IMG/VR virus record: IMGVR_UViG_3300021963_000841
Location: 1-20,033 of that record
Origin: a virus
Reading direction: 5' to 3' (one strand)
DNA: 20,033 nt
The translations under genes were made by a program, and so were the position numbers. Below are positions 1 through 6,206 of the stretch, one piece after another (position 1 is the first letter of the stretch; the number at the start of each line of letters is the position of its first letter). The notes beneath the pieces were generated by a model. It worked only from the letters and a program-made list of their open reading frames with translations, made no database searches and was not told the DNA's origin.

Positions 1-1
1 T

Positions 2-490
2 ATTGCGCCTACGGCTCCCTGCTCTTATAACAACGTCGATCTGCGTGGGTATACTACTGCCCCCGAGCTGGCCCCTCCTATCTCTCGTCACGTCGATAGG
101 GATAGTGGGACTTTCGGAGTCCAGTCTTATGACTACCCGCCGAACATCGAGATTGCAGCTGAAGTAGGTTGGGATGCTTATAAGGAAGTTGTGGACGGTA
201 TCGTTCGCCTCTTCCAAAGCACGCTTCTCTTCCACGGATACAGCTTCAACAGTTGGTCTGACGTTGTTACCTACGACCGAGACTTTATCTACGAGTGGAT
301 GTATTCCCCTCAAACCAGTCTCTATTATTCTCTCCAGGTGATGCCTGATACCCAGGCTAAAGATGATGCACTGGCTGCCCTTGATGAGGACTTCCGTGAT
401 CTCTTTGGTTTTGATCAAGACATCGACCCTGACTGCGGCTGTCCCACTGTTAAACCCGAAAACGAACCCTGTATTCCCTGCGGAGAATGA
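2..490 (+). CDS. Ribonucleotide reductase large (alpha) subunit, C-terminal part
   Basis: This reading frame enters from the left edge and leaves 162 residues before the TGA. It probably encodes the end of an RNR catalytic subunit, which reduces ribonucleotides to deoxyribonucleotides for phage DNA synthesis. The stretch DFIYEWMYSPQTSLYYSLQV resembles the late barrel region of RNR alpha subunits, where an aromatic-rich (L/I)YY segment is usual. The extreme C-terminus is cysteine-rich: a CGC, then CIPC three residues from the end. Class I alpha chains carry a mobile redox-active cysteine pair there that is recharged by thioredoxin or glutaredoxin. The stop codon overlaps the next gene's start (ATGA), and that gene looks like an RNR small subunit, which strongly supports the call. 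The catalytic cysteine and allosteric regions lie outside the window, so the class cannot be read from this piece alone. Translation in cyanopodoviruses such as Syn5 is known to give a similar class I pair. Confidence 0.62.
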   Translation: MAPTAPCSYNNVDLRGYTTAPELAPPISRHVDRDSGTFGVQSYDYPPNIEIAAEVGWDAYKEVVDGIVRLFQSTLLFHGYSFNSWSDVVTYDRDFIYEWMYSPQTSLYYSLQVMPDTQAKDDALAALDEDFRDLFGFDQDIDPDCGCPTVKPENEPCIPCGE

Positions 491-1218
491 GCCCAACCCT
501 GTCGCCCTACGATCAAGTTATCAGCCGCAAACGCAAATGGACCCCTGTGGCGGTACAAAAGGGACAGGTGGCAGAGGGGGCCGAGGACGCACTCAAACGC
601 GCCCTTGGTCTTCGCCACCTGGAATTGCCTGTGCGTGAGTTCCTTCAGCAAGCCCTCGATAAGGATCTACCCCAAACCCCTGGTGTGCGGGAAGCTCTCC
701 TTTCAAATCAGAAGGATGAAGAGAACCATGACCTGGCATTGAATTATGTTATTGATGCTCATGGTGCCGACATGAAGCATGAAGACGAAGCCAAGCACAT
801 CCTTCGGGCATGGCTTGACGCGCCTGAGCATCCGATACTCAAAGCAGCTATTCTGGAGCGCAGTGTCTTCTTCGTCATCCTTCCGTTCTTCCGATTCAAT
901 GGAGACATCGGAATCCGCACCACAGCAGCAGACATCAGCCGCGACGAACAAACCCACGTCGCAATCCACTCGATGGTCTGCTCCGAGCTGGGTCTCAAGT
1001 CCACATCAAGCCTCAATCGCCTACGTCGAGCGACTGTGGGATGGGTAGTTGATGGTCTTAAATCAACCACCAATAAGTATCTTGATAAGGACTTCTGGTT
1101 GAGTCAGTCTGATTCCCTTTATGAAAGGGGTAAAGCTCCTGGCCTTTCTGATACCCAACGCGCTCGGATGCCCGCCTTCTTTGAGGCGGCAAATACCGAT
1201 CTTCCACAATATGGTTAA
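487..1218 (+). CDS. nrdB: Compact class I ribonucleotide reductase small (beta) subunit
   Basis: This 243-residue protein has the ferritin-like ligand pattern of RNR beta subunits, which hold the dimetal cofactor that starts radical chemistry in the alpha subunit. I can place E46 (helix B), E78-x-x-H81 (EENH), E124 (ILERSVFF) and E154-x-x-H157 (DEQTH). Spacing of E46 to E78 (32) and E124 to E154 (30) matches E. coli NrdB (31 and 34), but E78 to E124 is only 46 residues against 89. This accounts for part of the short length compared with about 320-375 in cellular proteins. The E. coli radical Tyr122 lies four residues after the first ligand His; here that place is Leu85, with Tyr87 two residues further. 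The start overlaps the alpha-subunit stop by ATGA, implying translational coupling and equal expression. A small oxygenase-like ferritin fold is an alternative, but the neighbour favours RNR. Confidence 0.75.
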   Translation: MSPTLSPYDQVISRKRKWTPVAVQKGQVAEGAEDALKRALGLRHLELPVREFLQQALDKDLPQTPGVREALLSNQKDEENHDLALNYVIDAHGADMKHEDEAKHILRAWLDAPEHPILKAAILERSVFFVILPFFRFNGDIGIRTTAADISRDEQTHVAIHSMVCSELGLKSTSSLNRLRRATVGWVVDGLKSTTNKYLDKDFWLSQSDSLYERGKAPGLSDTQRARMPAFFEAANTDLPQYG

Positions 1219-1221
1219 TCC

Positions 1222-1422
1222 ATGTCTTACCTTGATGAGGAGCCCCTTCCCCTTACACGCGTAGTAGGGGGTAGGGTTGATTTGCTTCGGCTCATTGAAG
1301 AGCTTGAAGGAATGTATCCTGATCGGTTTCCTGATTGCAATATAACAGAGCGGGAACTTGCTTTCCAAGCTGGTGCTATTGCAGTCATCAAACACCTAAA
1401 AAACAAAACCTCAAACGATTAA
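1222..1422 (+). CDS. Small conserved-looking hypothetical protein (66 aa)
   Basis: I do not recognise this gene. It begins three bases after the RNR beta stop and ends four bases before the next start, so it fills the gap exactly, which argues that it is real. The product is mildly acidic at the N-terminus (DEEPLPL), has a predicted helix around DLLRLIEELEGMYPDRF and a second helix around ERELAFQAGAIAVIKHLKNK. It has no signal peptide, membrane segment or cysteine motif beyond one Cys in PDCN. There is no Shine-Dalgarno before the ATG, so it is probably translated by coupling from the upstream gene. Small helical proteins of unknown role are common just upstream of the portal gene in T7-like phages. 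No function is proposed. Confidence 0.6.
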   Translation: MSYLDEEPLPLTRVVGGRVDLLRLIEELEGMYPDRFPDCNITERELAFQAGAIAVIKHLKNKTSND

Positions 1423-1426
1423 GATC

Positions 1427-1702
1427 ATGTGCTTTGGTGGTCCCCCTCCGGCGCCCCCGCCGCCTCCCCCGATGCCTCAACTGCCTCCTCCCCCGCCTCC
1501 CCCGCCCGCGCCTCCCGCCCCTCCGCCGGAGCCGGTTTCTGTGAGTGCTGGTGAAAAGGTTGGCACTATTAAAACCGCAGCCAGTATGCGTAGTGCTCGC
1601 CAGCGTTCTGCTGGTGCTGCTAGCTTCCGTGCCCCTAGCCCTACTCCTACCCTTGGAACCATCAGCGGTCAAGCAACTGGCCTCAACATTCCTGGTTCTT
1701 AA
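1427..1702 (+). CDS. Proline-rich small virion/tail-assembly protein, T7 gp7.3-like
   Basis: The 91-residue product starts MCFGG and continues with an extreme proline tract: 24 prolines among residues 6-36, including runs of six and eight. The rest is small, basic and Ser/Ala/Gly-rich (residues 44-71), ending in GLNIPGS. T7 gp7.3 is a 99-residue virion protein needed for tail-fibre attachment and host adsorption; it sits immediately before the portal gene and has a basic, low-complexity body ending in GGGINI. Position, size, low complexity and the final LNI/INI motif match, but overall identity is low, so the link is mainly by synteny. Next to the previous stop by four bases and to the portal start by four, it is part of one operon. 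Translating the Pro runs would normally need elongation factor P. Confidence 0.6.
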   Translation: MCFGGPPPAPPPPPPMPQLPPPPPPPPAPPAPPPEPVSVSAGEKVGTIKTAASMRSARQRSAGAASFRAPSPTPTLGTISGQATGLNIPGS

Positions 1703-1706
1703 TTAA

Positions 1707-3344
1707 ATGGAAAATCAATCTGCTGCTGGCCGTTACGCTCGCTTGGCAAGTGACAGAACGATCTTCCTTGATACTGCTCGGGAGTGTGCAAGGTTAAGTT
1801 TGCCGTATTTGCTTACACCAACTGGTGTATACAATGGCCAACAACTGCCCACTCCTTGGCAATCAATCGGTGCCAAAGGCGCTAACGTCATGGCCTCGAA
1901 GCTTATGCTTAGCCTGTTCCCTGTAACGGCTACGTTCTTTAAGCTTCAGATCAACGACGGTAAACTCGCCTCGGATCCCAATCTAGATGCTCGGATCAAA
2001 TCTGAGATCGACCTGAGCCTCTCCAAAATGGAGCGGGTCATTATGCAACACGTTGCCGAATCACAGGATCGAGTGATCCTTCACCAGGCAATGAAGCATC
2101 TGATTGTAACCGGGAATGTCCTGGTATACATGGGTTCGAGTGGTGTTAAGCTTTACCCTCTTGACCGTTATGTGGTCGTCCGTGATGGAGAGGGTCAACC
2201 CACCGAGATCGTTACTGTTGAATCTATCAACCGTCAATTCCTTCCTGAGCAATTCCAAAAGCCCAAGTCTTCCGTTAATCGGGTAGACGATAACACCAGC
2301 ACTCCTTCTGTGGACGTGACGGTAGGCGAGGATGAAGTTGCTGTTTATACGTGGGCAAAGCTCACCGATGGACAGTGGCGTTGGCGTCAGGAAGTTGATG
2401 GTGAAATTATCGAAGACAGCTACGGCAAGTCTCCGAAAAACACAACCCCCTGGCTTCCACTTCGTTTCAATATCGTTGATGGAGAAGACTATGGACGTGG
2501 CCGCATTGAAGAATACCTTGGTGATCTGAAGTCCCTTGAGGGTCTGATGCAAGCCATGGTGGAAGGCTCTGCCGCCGCTTCTAAGGTTGTGTTCCTGGTG
2601 TCGCCTTCTGCTACTGTCAAACCCAGTGTGTTGGCAAAGGCAGGAAACGGTGCTATCATCCAAGGTAGGCAAGAAGATGTGTCTGTGGTCCAAGTCCAAA
2701 AACAAGCGGACTTCTCCACGGCATATCAAATGATCACCCAGCTGACTCAACGGCTGAGTGAAGCCTTCCTGATTCTGACTGTTCGCCAGTCGGAACGTAC
2801 TACCGCTGAAGAGGTTCGAGCTACCCAGCAAGAACTGAATGAGCAGCTTGGTGGTATCTATGGAAACCTGACCACAGAACTACTTCGACCCTATCTTCAG
2901 CGGAAGTTGTTTGTTCTTCAACGGTCTGGTGTCCTTCCCAAGCTTCCCAAAGGAGTAGTCTTCCCAACCGTCATTGCCGGTATCGAAGGTATTGGCCGTG
3001 GACAAGACCGGGAATCACTAATGATGTTCCTTCAAACTGTCTCTCAGTCTCTTGGCCCCGAGGCGATGATGAAGTTCATCAATCCAGACGAAGCAATTAA
3101 GCGGCTTGCTGCGGCTCAAGGCATTGACCCTCTCCAACTGATTAAGACTCAGGAAGAGCGTGACAATGAAATGAAGATGCAACAGCAGCAACAAATGCGG
3201 ATGTCGATGATGGAGCAGGCTAGCGACTTTGCTAAGTCTCCTGTTATGGATCCATCCAAGAATCCAGCCGCTGCTGAAACTTTAGCCAACGTACAAAATG
3301 TCGTCCAAGGAACCGCTGGAGCCCAACCAGTCCCTCAACCCTGA
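1707..3344 (+). CDS. Portal / head-to-tail connector protein (T7 gp8-like)
   Basis: This 545-residue protein matches the size and character of the T7 connector (536 aa). The N-terminus ARYxRLxSDRxxFLDTARECARLSLPYLLT-like region, the GAKGANVMASKLMLSLFP segment (about residues 52-69) and the RTTAEEVRATQQELNEQLGG helix (about 365-384) are family hallmarks. Twelve copies form the ring at one capsid vertex through which DNA is packaged and ejected; it nucleates prohead assembly with the scaffold and is the base for the gp11/gp12 tail. The C-terminus is Gln- and Met-rich (KMQQQQQMRMSMMEQ), then a flexible Ala/Pro/Gln tail. The ATG is four bases after the preceding stop; no strong Shine-Dalgarno is visible. 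A small ORF overlaps the last 47 bases in the +1 frame. Confidence 0.95.
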   Translation: MENQSAAGRYARLASDRTIFLDTARECARLSLPYLLTPTGVYNGQQLPTPWQSIGAKGANVMASKLMLSLFPVTATFFKLQINDGKLASDPNLDARIKSEIDLSLSKMERVIMQHVAESQDRVILHQAMKHLIVTGNVLVYMGSSGVKLYPLDRYVVVRDGEGQPTEIVTVESINRQFLPEQFQKPKSSVNRVDDNTSTPSVDVTVGEDEVAVYTWAKLTDGQWRWRQEVDGEIIEDSYGKSPKNTTPWLPLRFNIVDGEDYGRGRIEEYLGDLKSLEGLMQAMVEGSAAASKVVFLVSPSATVKPSVLAKAGNGAIIQGRQEDVSVVQVQKQADFSTAYQMITQLTQRLSEAFLILTVRQSERTTAEEVRATQQELNEQLGGIYGNLTTELLRPYLQRKLFVLQRSGVLPKLPKGVVFPTVIAGIEGIGRGQDRESLMMFLQTVSQSLGPEAMMKFINPDEAIKRLAAAQGIDPLQLIKTQEERDNEMKMQQQQQMRMSMMEQASDFAKSPVMDPSKNPAAAETLANVQNVVQGTAGAQPVPQP

Positions 3345-3489
3345 GGACTTTGAGCTTCCCTCAACCACCGAACTAAATCCCAGGAAAAAACCAGCAGGCA
3401 AACCAGTTGTTAAGACTGATACTGCTAAGCCTACGCACAAAGCCGTAAGGTATCCTGGTCTGGGTAATGTTACCATTGTTGTCCACTAA
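3298..3489 (+). CDS. Small hypothetical protein overlapping the portal 3' end (63 aa)
   Basis: This ORF starts inside the portal gene, shares 47 bases with it in the +1 frame, and fills most of the 154-base space before the scaffold gene. Its product is hydrophilic and rich in Pro, Lys and Glu (PRKKPAGKPVVK), with a more ordered C-terminal strand-like end (YPGLGNVTIVVH). No membrane segment or known motif is present. No Shine-Dalgarno is evident, so translation would depend on reinitiation or coupling with portal translation. The argument for a real gene is that phage structural operons leave little space empty, and that no later ATG in this frame gives a product clear of the overlap. It could still be a chance ORF or the 3' extension of a rare frameshifted portal. 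Confidence 0.5.
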   Translation: MSSKEPLEPNQSLNPEDFELPSTTELNPRKKPAGKPVVKTDTAKPTHKAVRYPGLGNVTIVVH

Positions 3490-3498
3490 TCACCACCC

Positions 3499-4341
3499 AT
3501 GGCTGAAATCATTTTTGACGGTTCTGATCCGGCTGAAACCGAAGCTCGTCTTGAAAACGAAGCGAGGCTTGTGGAGATTGGCGATAAGCTAATTACTCAA
3601 GAAGAAGAGCGTGACCTCGATAAGTATGAACGGGCACGCGCAGCTGAAGAGGCTGAGCTTCGGTATGCTGGTAAGTTCAAGTCTGCCGAGGATCTTGAAA
3701 AGGCTTACAAAGAGCTTGAAAAGAAACTTGGACAGAAAGAGGAGACCACTCAAGAAGAGGGTGAAGATGCCCAAGACGTGAGTGAATCCGAAAAAGAGTC
3801 TGGTGATGAGGATGTTTCTGAAACTGCTAAGTTTCTTCAGGAGGCATCTGATGAGTATTGGACTAACTCCAATCAACTTAAGCCAGAAACAATCCAGAAA
3901 CTTAAGGAACTGCCTTCTGAGCAGTTAATTGATGCCTATCTGGAGATTCAAAAGAACAGCCCCATCCAACAGCAACAGCTGTCCGACACCGATGCTAATG
4001 CAATCATGGCTTCGGTAGGTGGACCTGAGGCTTACAACGAAACCCTAGCCTGGGCAGCAGATAACCTCAAGCCTGAGGAAGTAGCTGCCTATGACAACGT
4101 AGTCAACAGTGGCAACAAGGACGCAATCTTCTTTGCTGTTCAAGCTTTGAAGCAACGTTATCAAGATGCTGTTGGTTTTGAAGGTAAGCGGGTATCTGGT
4201 AAGGCTGTTAAGAACACCGTCAAAGGATTCCGTAGTCAAGCCGAGCTGGCACGCGCCATTTCCGATCCTCGTTATCGGGATGACCCCGCCTATCGGATTG
4301 ACATCGAACAACGTTTGGCTGCAAGTGGCGATCTAATCTAA
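3499..4341 (+). CDS. Capsid assembly scaffolding protein (T7 gp9-like)
   Basis: The 280-residue protein is strongly acidic and helical, as expected for an internal scaffold that guides capsid protein into the prohead and then leaves. The first 100 residues are charged helices; YAGKFKSAEDLEKAYKELEKKLGQ (about 56-79) is a typical segment. Residues about 80-115 are dominated by Glu and Asp. The C-terminal end (FRSQAELARAISDPRYRDDP..., about 246-266) is the conserved helix of T7-like scaffolds, thought to contact the capsid protein. It lies between portal and capsid genes, the invariant place. T7 gp9 is 307 residues. The GTG/ATG choice is simple: the ATG at 3499 is the first in frame after the preceding stop. 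No cysteine residues are present, in keeping with a reversible partner. Confidence 0.93.
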   Translation: MAEIIFDGSDPAETEARLENEARLVEIGDKLITQEEERDLDKYERARAAEEAELRYAGKFKSAEDLEKAYKELEKKLGQKEETTQEEGEDAQDVSESEKESGDEDVSETAKFLQEASDEYWTNSNQLKPETIQKLKELPSEQLIDAYLEIQKNSPIQQQQLSDTDANAIMASVGGPEAYNETLAWAADNLKPEEVAAYDNVVNSGNKDAIFFAVQALKQRYQDAVGFEGKRVSGKAVKNTVKGFRSQAELARAISDPRYRDDPAYRIDIEQRLAASGDLI

Positions 4342-4528
4342 CAGATCGTGGGGACTGCAATGTCCCCCTGCCTATTGAGGATGGGATAACCTCGTTAAAA
4401 ACCCAGTCATGACTGGAATGGGCCTTCTGCGGAAGACAACCCATGAAAGGACAACCCCAAATACAATTAAATAATCTCTCAAAGATCTTTGGGAATCAAG
4501 TTTCACACTCTTCATTCCCCCTAAAACT
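4342..4528 (+). promoter_or_regulatory. Structured leader upstream of the major capsid gene
   Basis: This 187-base gap is the longest non-coding stretch here. It contains several inverted repeats: GGGGAC/GTCCCC (4350-4355 with 4362-4367); TGAGG/CCTCG (4376-4380 with 4390-4394, one wobble); a perfect 14-bp palindrome CCAGTCATGACTGG (4403-4416); CTTC-TGCG-GAAG, a UNCG-type tetraloop hairpin (4424-4435); a 12-bp palindrome CAAAGATCTTTG (4480-4491); and GGGAAT/ATTCCC (4491-4496 with 4514-4519). None has a following T tract, so they are not intrinsic terminators. In T7 the equivalent gap holds a strong phage promoter and an RNA processing site feeding gene 10. A similar role is inferred; I could not identify a phage promoter consensus. 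Confidence 0.5.
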
Positions 4529-5530
4529 GTGACTGCAACTCTTACTCAACTCGGCCAGGCTAATAAGGCTGGCGACAAGAAGGCTCTGTTTCTGAAGCTC
4601 TTCACCGGTGAGGTCTATGAGGCCTTCCGTAATGCTACTATTGCCAAGGGTCTGGTGATGAACCGCACCCTGCGTAACGGCAAGGAAGCACAATTCATCC
4701 ACACCGGTCGTGTGTCGGCTGGCTACCACACCCCTGGCAACGCCATCCTGGGTAGCGGCAACCCCCCTGTGGCTGAAACCACCATCGCAATGGACGACCT
4801 GCTGGTTGCCTCTGCGTTCGTGTATGACCTGGATGAGACCCTCGCTCAGTACGACATCCGTGGCCCCATCGCCCGTCAAATCGGCCAGGCCCTGGCTGAG
4901 TTCTATGACCGCCGCATCTTCCGCGTGCTGGATCGTGCCTCTGGCCTGACTGCCGCTGTGACCGGTGAGCCTGGTGGTTTCCGTGTGAACCTGGGCGCCA
5001 ACAAGGAGTATGATGCTCAGGCTCTGGTTGACGGCTTCTTTGAAGCTGCTGCCCGCCTGGACGAAATTGCTGCTCCTAAGGAAGGTCGTGTGGCTGTGCT
5101 GTCCCCGCGTCAGTACTATGCCCTGATCAGCCAGGTCGATACCAACATCTTGAACCGCGAGTACGGTGCTGCCGGTGGTAGCCTGAACAGCGGCGAAGGT
5201 CTCTATGAGATCGCTGGTATCAAGATCTACAAGTCCAACAACATCCCCTTCCTCGGCAAGTACGGCTCTGCTGCCGGTACCGCTATTGACGCGGCTGCTG
5301 TGACTGGTGAGAACAACAACTACGGTGTGGCTGCTGACTTCACCAACTCCTGCGGTCTGATCTTCCATCGTGACGCTGCTGGTGTTGTGGAAGCCATCGG
5401 TCCTGCTGTGCAGACCACCGGTGCTGACACCAAGGTGATCTACCAAGGCGACGTGATCGTGGGCCGTCTGGCCTATGGCGCGGGCGCTGTGCGTGTTGCC
5501 TGTGCTGGTGCTTTCCGTAACGTGGCCTGA
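4529..5530 (+). CDS. Major capsid protein (T7 gp10A-like)
   Basis: The 333-residue product matches the T7-like HK97-fold capsid protein (T7 10A, 345 aa), which forms the icosahedral shell. Family signatures are LTQLGQANKAGDKKALFLKL near the N-terminus, the region GKEAQFIHTGRVSAGYHTPG (about residues 51-70), and FYDRRIFRVLDRA (about 129-141). The start is GTG at 4529: the frame is open back to the TAA at 4472 but has no ATG, and GTG gives the expected MTATLTQLGQ N-terminus. There is no Shine-Dalgarno. Codon use is clearly more biased than in neighbours (CTG, GGC, CGT, GGT, AAC), as expected for the most abundant virion protein. No slippery site with a downstream extension is seen, so a 10B-like frameshift form is unlikely. 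A strong terminator follows. Confidence 0.97.
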   Translation: MTATLTQLGQANKAGDKKALFLKLFTGEVYEAFRNATIAKGLVMNRTLRNGKEAQFIHTGRVSAGYHTPGNAILGSGNPPVAETTIAMDDLLVASAFVYDLDETLAQYDIRGPIARQIGQALAEFYDRRIFRVLDRASGLTAAVTGEPGGFRVNLGANKEYDAQALVDGFFEAAARLDEIAAPKEGRVAVLSPRQYYALISQVDTNILNREYGAAGGSLNSGEGLYEIAGIKIYKSNNIPFLGKYGSAAGTAIDAAAVTGENNNYGVAADFTNSCGLIFHRDAAGVVEAIGPAVQTTGADTKVIYQGDVIVGRLAYGAGAVRVACAGAFRNVA

Positions 5531-5550
5531 TTTAACTTAGGCTTTAATAA

Positions 5551-5588
5551 GGGGGTTAGCCTATTAAAGGTTAGCCCCTCTTCTTTTA
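5551..5588 (+). terminator. Intrinsic terminator after the major capsid gene
   Basis: GGGGTTAGCCT (5552-5562) pairs with AGGTTAGCCCC (5568-5578) in an 11-bp RNA stem with two G-U wobbles and an AUUAA loop. It is followed by UCUUCUUUU. The place corresponds to the T7 terminator after gene 10, where partial termination favours capsid mRNA over tail genes. Confidence 0.85.
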
Positions 5589-5603
5589 ATTACCTGTCCG
5601 ATA

Positions 5604-6203
5604 ATGACAACCCAACTCCAAGCTATCAATCAGATGCTTAGTGGCATCGGGCAGGCCCCGGTGGTAAGCTTAGATGTCGCTAACCCCGAAATCGCTATCG
5701 CAGTGGACATTCTCGATGCTGTCGATAGTGAAGTACAAGGAGAAGGCTGGCACTTCAACACCGAAGTAGCCTATCCTTTTACTGCTGACAATAGTGGTAA
5801 CATTTATGTTCCTGCTAATGCTCTTCAGCTTTCGGATAACAAGTATGCCAACAATCAGAAATACCAGACCGTATTGCGTGATGGCAGACTTTACGATAAA
5901 GTAAACCATACCTATACGTTTACTGCCGGATCAACAGTTAAATGCGATGTTGTCTGGAAATTTGACTTTGAGGATCTTCCTCAGGTCTTCCAGGATTACA
6001 TCACCCAACGAGCTACTCGTGTGTTTGCTGGACGTGTTCTTGGTTCCCAGGAAATGGTTACCTTTAACGCTCAAGACGAAGCCCTTCTTCGTGCTAACTG
6101 TCTGGCCTACGATACCAGTAGTTCCGACGTAAACATCTTTGGCCAGGAAACTGGTCAGAACTTCTACATTAGTTACACTCCTTTCCGCGCTATTGCTCGA
6201 TAA
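5604..6203 (+). CDS. Tail tubular protein A (T7 gp11-like)
   Basis: The 199-residue protein begins TTQLQAINQMLSGIGQAPV, the standard opening of the gp11 gatekeeper family, followed by the segment DSEVQGEGWHFNTE (about 44-57), also diagnostic. T7 gp11 is 196 residues. Twelve copies bind beneath the portal ring, form the upper tail and provide the docking surface for the fibres. The C-terminal part has the helical LPQVFQDYITQRATRVFAGRV stretch (about 126-146), typical of this fold. It comes directly after the capsid terminator and three bases before tail tubular protein B. The start has no Shine-Dalgarno; the ATG is preceded by TCCGATA. Confidence 0.95.
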   Translation: MTTQLQAINQMLSGIGQAPVVSLDVANPEIAIAVDILDAVDSEVQGEGWHFNTEVAYPFTADNSGNIYVPANALQLSDNKYANNQKYQTVLRDGRLYDKVNHTYTFTAGSTVKCDVVWKFDFEDLPQVFQDYITQRATRVFAGRVLGSQEMVTFNAQDEALLRANCLAYDTSSSDVNIFGQETGQNFYISYTPFRAIAR

Positions 6204-6206
6204 ATC

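Noticed and set aside
478-487. CTGCGGAGA just before the RNR beta start as another copy of the UNCG hairpin
   Set aside because: The stem has a C-A mismatch, the bases are coding, and GGAG is too close to the ATG to act as its Shine-Dalgarno.
1440-1540. C-rich tract read as a simple-sequence DNA repeat or assembly artefact
   Set aside because: The frame remains open through it, the codons for proline are mixed, and the downstream protein ends properly before the portal gene.
2061-2831. A 256-codon open frame on the - strand within the portal gene
   Set aside because: It lies wholly within the well-recognised portal gene, on the opposite strand, and has no recognisable domain.
4371-4400. Similarity of ATTGAGG...CCTCGTTAA to the Syn5-type phage promoter (ATTGGGC...CCCGTAA)
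   Set aside because: Spacing and central bases differ and no second copy was found in the window, so I do not call a promoter.
4409-4474. A 21-codon ORF (MTGMGLLRK...) in the capsid leader
   Set aside because: It starts inside the 14-bp palindrome, has no Shine-Dalgarno and is too short to judge. A leader peptide is possible but there is no evidence for it.
4496-5446. A 316-codon open frame on the - strand, opposite the capsid gene
   Set aside because: It is a shadow produced by the capsid gene's strong codon bias; the translation is low-complexity and the + strand gene is certain.
5510-5600. A possible programmed frameshift giving a longer capsid form, as in T7 10B
   Set aside because: I found no slippery heptamer near the stop; the -1 frame closes at TAA within the final codons and the terminator follows at once.
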